Below are positions 39,208-42,007 of a DNA stretch of 42,007 nucleotides, one piece after another. The translations under genes and the position numbers were made by a program. How positions within the stretch are numbered: position 1 is the stretch's first letter; each line of letters starts with the position of its first letter. The stretch is from a virus. The notes below the pieces were generated by a model, which did no database searches, had not been told where the DNA came from, and saw only the letters and a program-made list of their open reading frames with translations. The stretch is from the IMG/VR virus record IMGVR_UViG_3300046087_000207, positions 1 through 42,007 of that record; one strand, written 5' to 3'.

Positions 39208-40851
39208 CTATTGATAGTTGAAAATGTTAAAATCGGGTTCATTCTCTGGTTCTTCATAAATATCTTCATGAATTAATATTTTTTCACGTTTGAGAGTTAT
39301 AAGAACTTGACTCATGGTATCAATAATATCATTACTTGAATGAGATGGGAAATTTATGGCTGCTTCTAATAATTCTTTAGCATGTTTAAATAATTTTTTA
39401 CTTTTAAAGGACTCTCGCACATAAACTCTTCCACTAGCTATTTCAGGTAAAGTTGACCTAGCTCTTGCAACTTTACCACCATGACCTTGAGGATTAAACC
39501 CTCTGGTAGGAATGCCTGCCATATATAATTCATTCATTAACGGATCACCAAGAGTCTTAGTTTCTATTAATACATAATCTACAGGTCTTTTACCTCCTAT
39601 AGGATTATCATAATCAGTATCTTTATAATTATGAGCCATTCTTTGAGCCATCTCTCTCATTACGTGAAATTCTATATGACCAGCATAAAGCTCTAATAAC
39701 ATAATGCAGGTAAGACCATAGAAATTTTTAAACACTCCCCAAGTAGTACATACTGACATACAAGGGTCTGAACTTTCATCAGCTTTCTTACCAACCAAAG
39801 CAGTGTCCCATGATTGTATAATACGTTCAAAATCAGGAGCATGCTCCTCATCCCAAATCATGAAATCATCTTTAGTAAAGATACCGCCTTGCATTGGTGA
39901 TGGTCTTTGTTGATATAATGAAGCATATGCAAATGCCCCTTTAATTTTCTTTTCTTGTTCAATATAACGTTTAGGATGTTTATCAGGCCATAATAAATCG
40001 CCTTCATTATGTCTTGGGTCAGACCATTTTTTATTATTAGTTGAAGGTAATATAATAGTTGAACAACGATGAGCTTTCTCAAATTCCATAGGTAATCTTA
40101 GATGCACAACATTCTTTTGATTCTCTAAAACATGCCCAGTTAAATCTTCCATATGAGGCCTATGTTGTAATATAATCTTACAACCTGTTTGCTTGTCATT
40201 AAGACGATCGCTCATAGTACGATCATACCAATTGTTTACAGCTGTTCTTCTAGCCTCAGAGTCCATATCTTCAATGGAATTCGGATCATCCAGTATTATC
40301 TGATCTCCACCCATACCGACACCACCTCCAACAGAGCAAGCAATACGATATCCTTTTTTATTATTGGAGAATTTTACAATAGCATTGTTATCATCTCTAA
40401 GTTTAAATACATTTCCAAATATTTCTTGATACCACTGGCTATTAATTAGATCTCTACATTTCAGAGAATGCTCATTAGAAAGTTTAGCAGCATAAGTACC
40501 ACATAAAAATTTCTTCCACGAATCACCTATTCCCCACACCCAAGCAGGATACATTATTGAAATGATAGAAGATTTCATACAACGAGGAGGCATGTTAACT
40601 ATCAAGAAGTTAATATCACCTCTATTACATGCTTCTAAATGCTCTGCAATAGCTTGTATGTGCCAGTTATCATAAAAGGTAACATTTAATCCCTCTAAGG
40701 CTGTCCAAGCATCCTTAATAAACAAATAAAAATTGTCTTTGTATTTTGCTTGTTGCTGCAATGCATAGTCAGATACGTAATTTGTAGTATCAAGAATGGC
40801 AAATTTCTGCTCTAATGTTAAAACTTTCTTATGAAAACTTAATCTATTCAT
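39208..40851 (-). CDS. terL: Terminase large subunit
   Basis: The 547-residue protein has both domains of a packaging motor. The ATPase part contains a deviant Walker A NMPPRCMKSS at 86-95, in which methionine replaces the glycine before K-S, and Walker B IILDD at 185-189. The nuclease part has QSWDTALVGKKAD, VLIETKTLGDPLMN and the late acidic HSSNDIIDTMSQ, giving the three-acid RNase H-like site. It cuts concatemeric DNA and drives it through the portal. The start overlaps the small subunit gene by 8 bases. Variants of the R-x-M-K-S kind occur in other terminases, so the enzyme need not be inactive. Confidence 0.92.
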   Translation of the reverse strand: MNRLSFHKKVLTLEQKFAILDTTNYVSDYALQQQAKYKDNFYLFIKDAWTALEGLNVTFYDNWHIQAIAEHLEACNRGDINFLIVNMPPRCMKSSIISIMYPAWVWGIGDSWKKFLCGTYAAKLSNEHSLKCRDLINSQWYQEIFGNVFKLRDDNNAIVKFSNNKKGYRIACSVGGGVGMGGDQIILDDPNSIEDMDSEARRTAVNNWYDRTMSDRLNDKQTGCKIILQHRPHMEDLTGHVLENQKNVVHLRLPMEFEKAHRCSTIILPSTNNKKWSDPRHNEGDLLWPDKHPKRYIEQEKKIKGAFAYASLYQQRPSPMQGGIFTKDDFMIWDEEHAPDFERIIQSWDTALVGKKADESSDPCMSVCTTWGVFKNFYGLTCIMLLELYAGHIEFHVMREMAQRMAHNYKDTDYDNPIGGKRPVDYVLIETKTLGDPLMNELYMAGIPTRGFNPQGHGGKVARARSTLPEIASGRVYVRESFKSKKLFKHAKELLEAAINFPSHSSNDIIDTMSQVLITLKREKILIHEDIYEEPENEPDFNIFNYQ

Positions 40852-41368
40852 TTTTTAACTTCTTAACTTTCTCTGCCATTTCCATTAATTTAGAAAAACC
40901 ATCAGAAGCAAGAAAATCATTAACAACACTATCTAACATTTCAGTTGCAAATTTAGCACCTTCCATACTTACCACTCCATTACCTAAATCCTCTAATAAG
41001 CGCAAACGAGTTTTCTTTATATCCTCAATTGTTTTAATGCCGCCAAAGTCATAATTTAAAGTATTAGCAATCGGAAATTTATTAGTTCCTTTTAAAGATT
41101 TATGAGTTAATTGTAGTATAGCGGAATTGCCTTTAGCCATTTCTTTTAAAGCGCAATCATCCCAAAAGCCTCTAACTTGCTCTTTTACATCTAAAGTAGC
41201 TTGTTTAAACTTAGGATACTTTTTACACCAATCATAATAAGTACTATTGTCTATACCGTATACATTACATGACTTCTGAATATGACCTGCATGAGCTTTA
41301 TATATTTCTAAAAACTTGTCAGGATCTTTATACGGTTTATTGGTTTTATGGGGTTTTTTGGTTTTCAT
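40844..41368 (-). CDS. Probable terminase small subunit
   Basis: I start at the ATG at 41368 (MKTKKPHKTNKPYKDPDKFL). A GTG at 41380 would add four residues. The product of about 174 residues has a helix-turn-helix-like N-terminal half (HAGHIQKSCNVYGIDNSTYY, DWCKKYPKFKQA), as in small terminases that bind the packaging site. A middle part (ALKEMAKGNSAILQLTHKSL) and a C-terminal helical region follow for ring assembly. It directly precedes the large terminase gene, which is the main support. The start lies inside the end of the ParB-like gene. Confidence 0.75.
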   Translation of the reverse strand: MKTKKPHKTNKPYKDPDKFLEIYKAHAGHIQKSCNVYGIDNSTYYDWCKKYPKFKQATLDVKEQVRGFWDDCALKEMAKGNSAILQLTHKSLKGTNKFPIANTLNYDFGGIKTIEDIKKTRLRLLEDLGNGVVSMEGAKFATEMLDSVVNDFLASDGFSKLMEMAEKVKKLKNE

Positions 41369-41852
41369 ACTCACAACCACACTGCGGACAGATTATTGTT
41401 TCAGGTATAGGAGCAATATTCTGAGAGGATTCTATCTCTACTTCTTGTTTAGGCTCATCAAATATATTCTCAGGCATTCCCCATTCTTTGAGATCATCCA
41501 TATCAAAGTTATTAGCTAACATATCCATGTCCCAATCACCAAAACCTAGATTGTCTCTAATATTTAAACGTTTGAGTTCTTCTTCAGATAACAGTCTATT
41601 TGGCTTTAAAACATGAATATCATCATGTTCTCTAAAACCTGCTGCAAGAAGAGCTTTTTTACGTGAATGACCGCCAATGATAAGGTTATTATATGATACT
41701 AAAATACGTCGATGATAGCCATCTTGTTTTATATCATTAACTAATCTTTTAAAGTCTGCTTTACTTATTCTACGCGGATTAATATCGTAATCTTTTAACT
41801 CTTTAAGCTTAACAGTTGTTTCAATCCACAAAATTCTTTCTGATTGTTCCAT
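41346..41852 (-). CDS. ParB/Srx-like domain protein with zinc ribbon
   Basis: The 168-residue product has an N-terminal ParB/sulfiredoxin-like fold: LKELKDYDINPRRISKADFK, RLVNDIKQDGYHRRILVSYN and the signature IIGGHSRKKALLAAGF. It ends with a CPQCGCEYE zinc-ribbon fragment. Domains of this kind are common just upstream of phage terminase genes, often linked to a DNA methylase, and may mark or nick DNA. Only the ParB part is present here. Its start overlaps the stop of the gene at the right edge by one base (TAATG). Confidence 0.75.
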   Translation of the reverse strand: MEQSERILWIETTVKLKELKDYDINPRRISKADFKRLVNDIKQDGYHRRILVSYNNLIIGGHSRKKALLAAGFREHDDIHVLKPNRLLSEEELKRLNIRDNLGFGDWDMDMLANNFDMDDLKEWGMPENIFDEPKQEVEIESSQNIAPIPETIICPQCGCEYENQKTP

Positions 41853-42007
41853 TAAAGGTTATCCTCCACATATTCTACTAACTTTATAGAATATTCCTTA
41901 AGTAACTTTTCCTTCTCTTCATCATCTTCAGTTAAATTATAAAACAACTCATGATTGTTTTCTTCCATTAAAAAATTACCTATAATATCTACAATATATT
42001 TATTCAT
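41852..42007 (-). CDS. C-terminal part of a gene at the right edge (possible end of the Rep-like gene)
   Basis: The reverse frame starts with an ATG at the last base of the window, MNKYIVDIIGNFLMEENNHE, and ends EYSIKLVEYVEDNL after 51 residues. It is acidic and helical. The ATG may be a true start or an internal methionine. The frame is in register with the open frame leaving the left edge (1-900), so in a circular molecule this would be the end of the Rep-like protein. The stop overlaps the ParB-like start. Confidence 0.5.
   Translation of the reverse strand: MNKYIVDIIGNFLMEENNHELFYNLTEDDEEKEKLLKEYSIKLVEYVEDNL

Noticed and set aside
41346-41852. ParB-like domain protein as the partner of ParA
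   Set aside because: It lies 27 kb away beside the terminase, where such domains are common in phages, and carries a zinc ribbon instead of a DNA-binding HTH. The RHH gene next to parA is the better partner.
1-42007. tRNA or rRNA genes
   Set aside because: I saw no cloverleaf with a conserved TTCGA-type arm or CCA end, and no rRNA-like stretch.

Overview
The window is AT-rich and carries a nearly complete temperate phage, or phage-plasmid, with a short-tailed P22/SU10-like virion plan. Strand blocks are compact, with many ATGA and TAATG stop/start overlaps. No rRNA, tRNA or clear chromosomal housekeeping cluster is visible. The AT bias, a possible uracil-DNA glycosylase fragment and the gene style suggest an AT-rich, probably alphaproteobacterial (Rickettsiales-like) host, but this is inference. 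The 42-kb length fits a P22-sized genome. The reverse-strand frame leaving the left edge continues without a stop into the frame entering at the right edge, so the window may be one whole circular genome cut inside a gene.

Layout, left to right. 1-2091 (reverse): a winged-helix-like replication-type protein preceded by 9-bp iteron-like repeats, a small membrane protein, an AlpA/excisionase-like helix-turn-helix protein and two small unknowns, with a palindromic operator candidate. 2253-4556 (forward): a Sak4-type recombination ATPase, a DUF669 protein with an SSB-like tail, a stand-alone CheY-like receiver and a small unknown, starting from a consensus promoter. 4569-7485 (reverse): a tyrosine integrase inside an operon of small overlapping genes. 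7486-7802: promoter, dyad and terminator, a possible attachment region. 7803-8090 (reverse): possible glycosylase remnant. 8176-12393 (forward): a frameshifted gene, a coiled-coil protein with an HTH-like end, a full-length divergent GroEL-like chaperonin and several small proteins, one of them secreted.

12425-14007 (reverse): a YoeB/YefM toxin-antitoxin pair and a ParA plus ribbon-helix-helix partition-like pair, each with a dyad over its promoter. 14018-42007 (reverse): the virion module. In transcription order it holds a ParB-like domain protein, small and large terminase, portal, small basic proteins, a probable scaffold, major capsid protein, beta-rich head proteins, P22 gp4-like and SU10-like adaptors, a long repeat tail fibre, a gp10-like tail hub, and large alanine/glycine-rich or coiled-coil proteins that are probably ejected with the DNA.

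Together the genes suggest an element that can integrate (integrase and HTH protein), possibly persist as a plasmid (Rep-like gene with iterons, ParA/RHH, toxin-antitoxin), recombine (Sak4/DUF669) and form headful-packaged virions. No holin, endolysin or DNA polymerase was recognised. The most unusual cargo is the phage chaperonin operon, the free-standing receiver domain and a discoidin-like domain inserted in the gp4-like tail protein.
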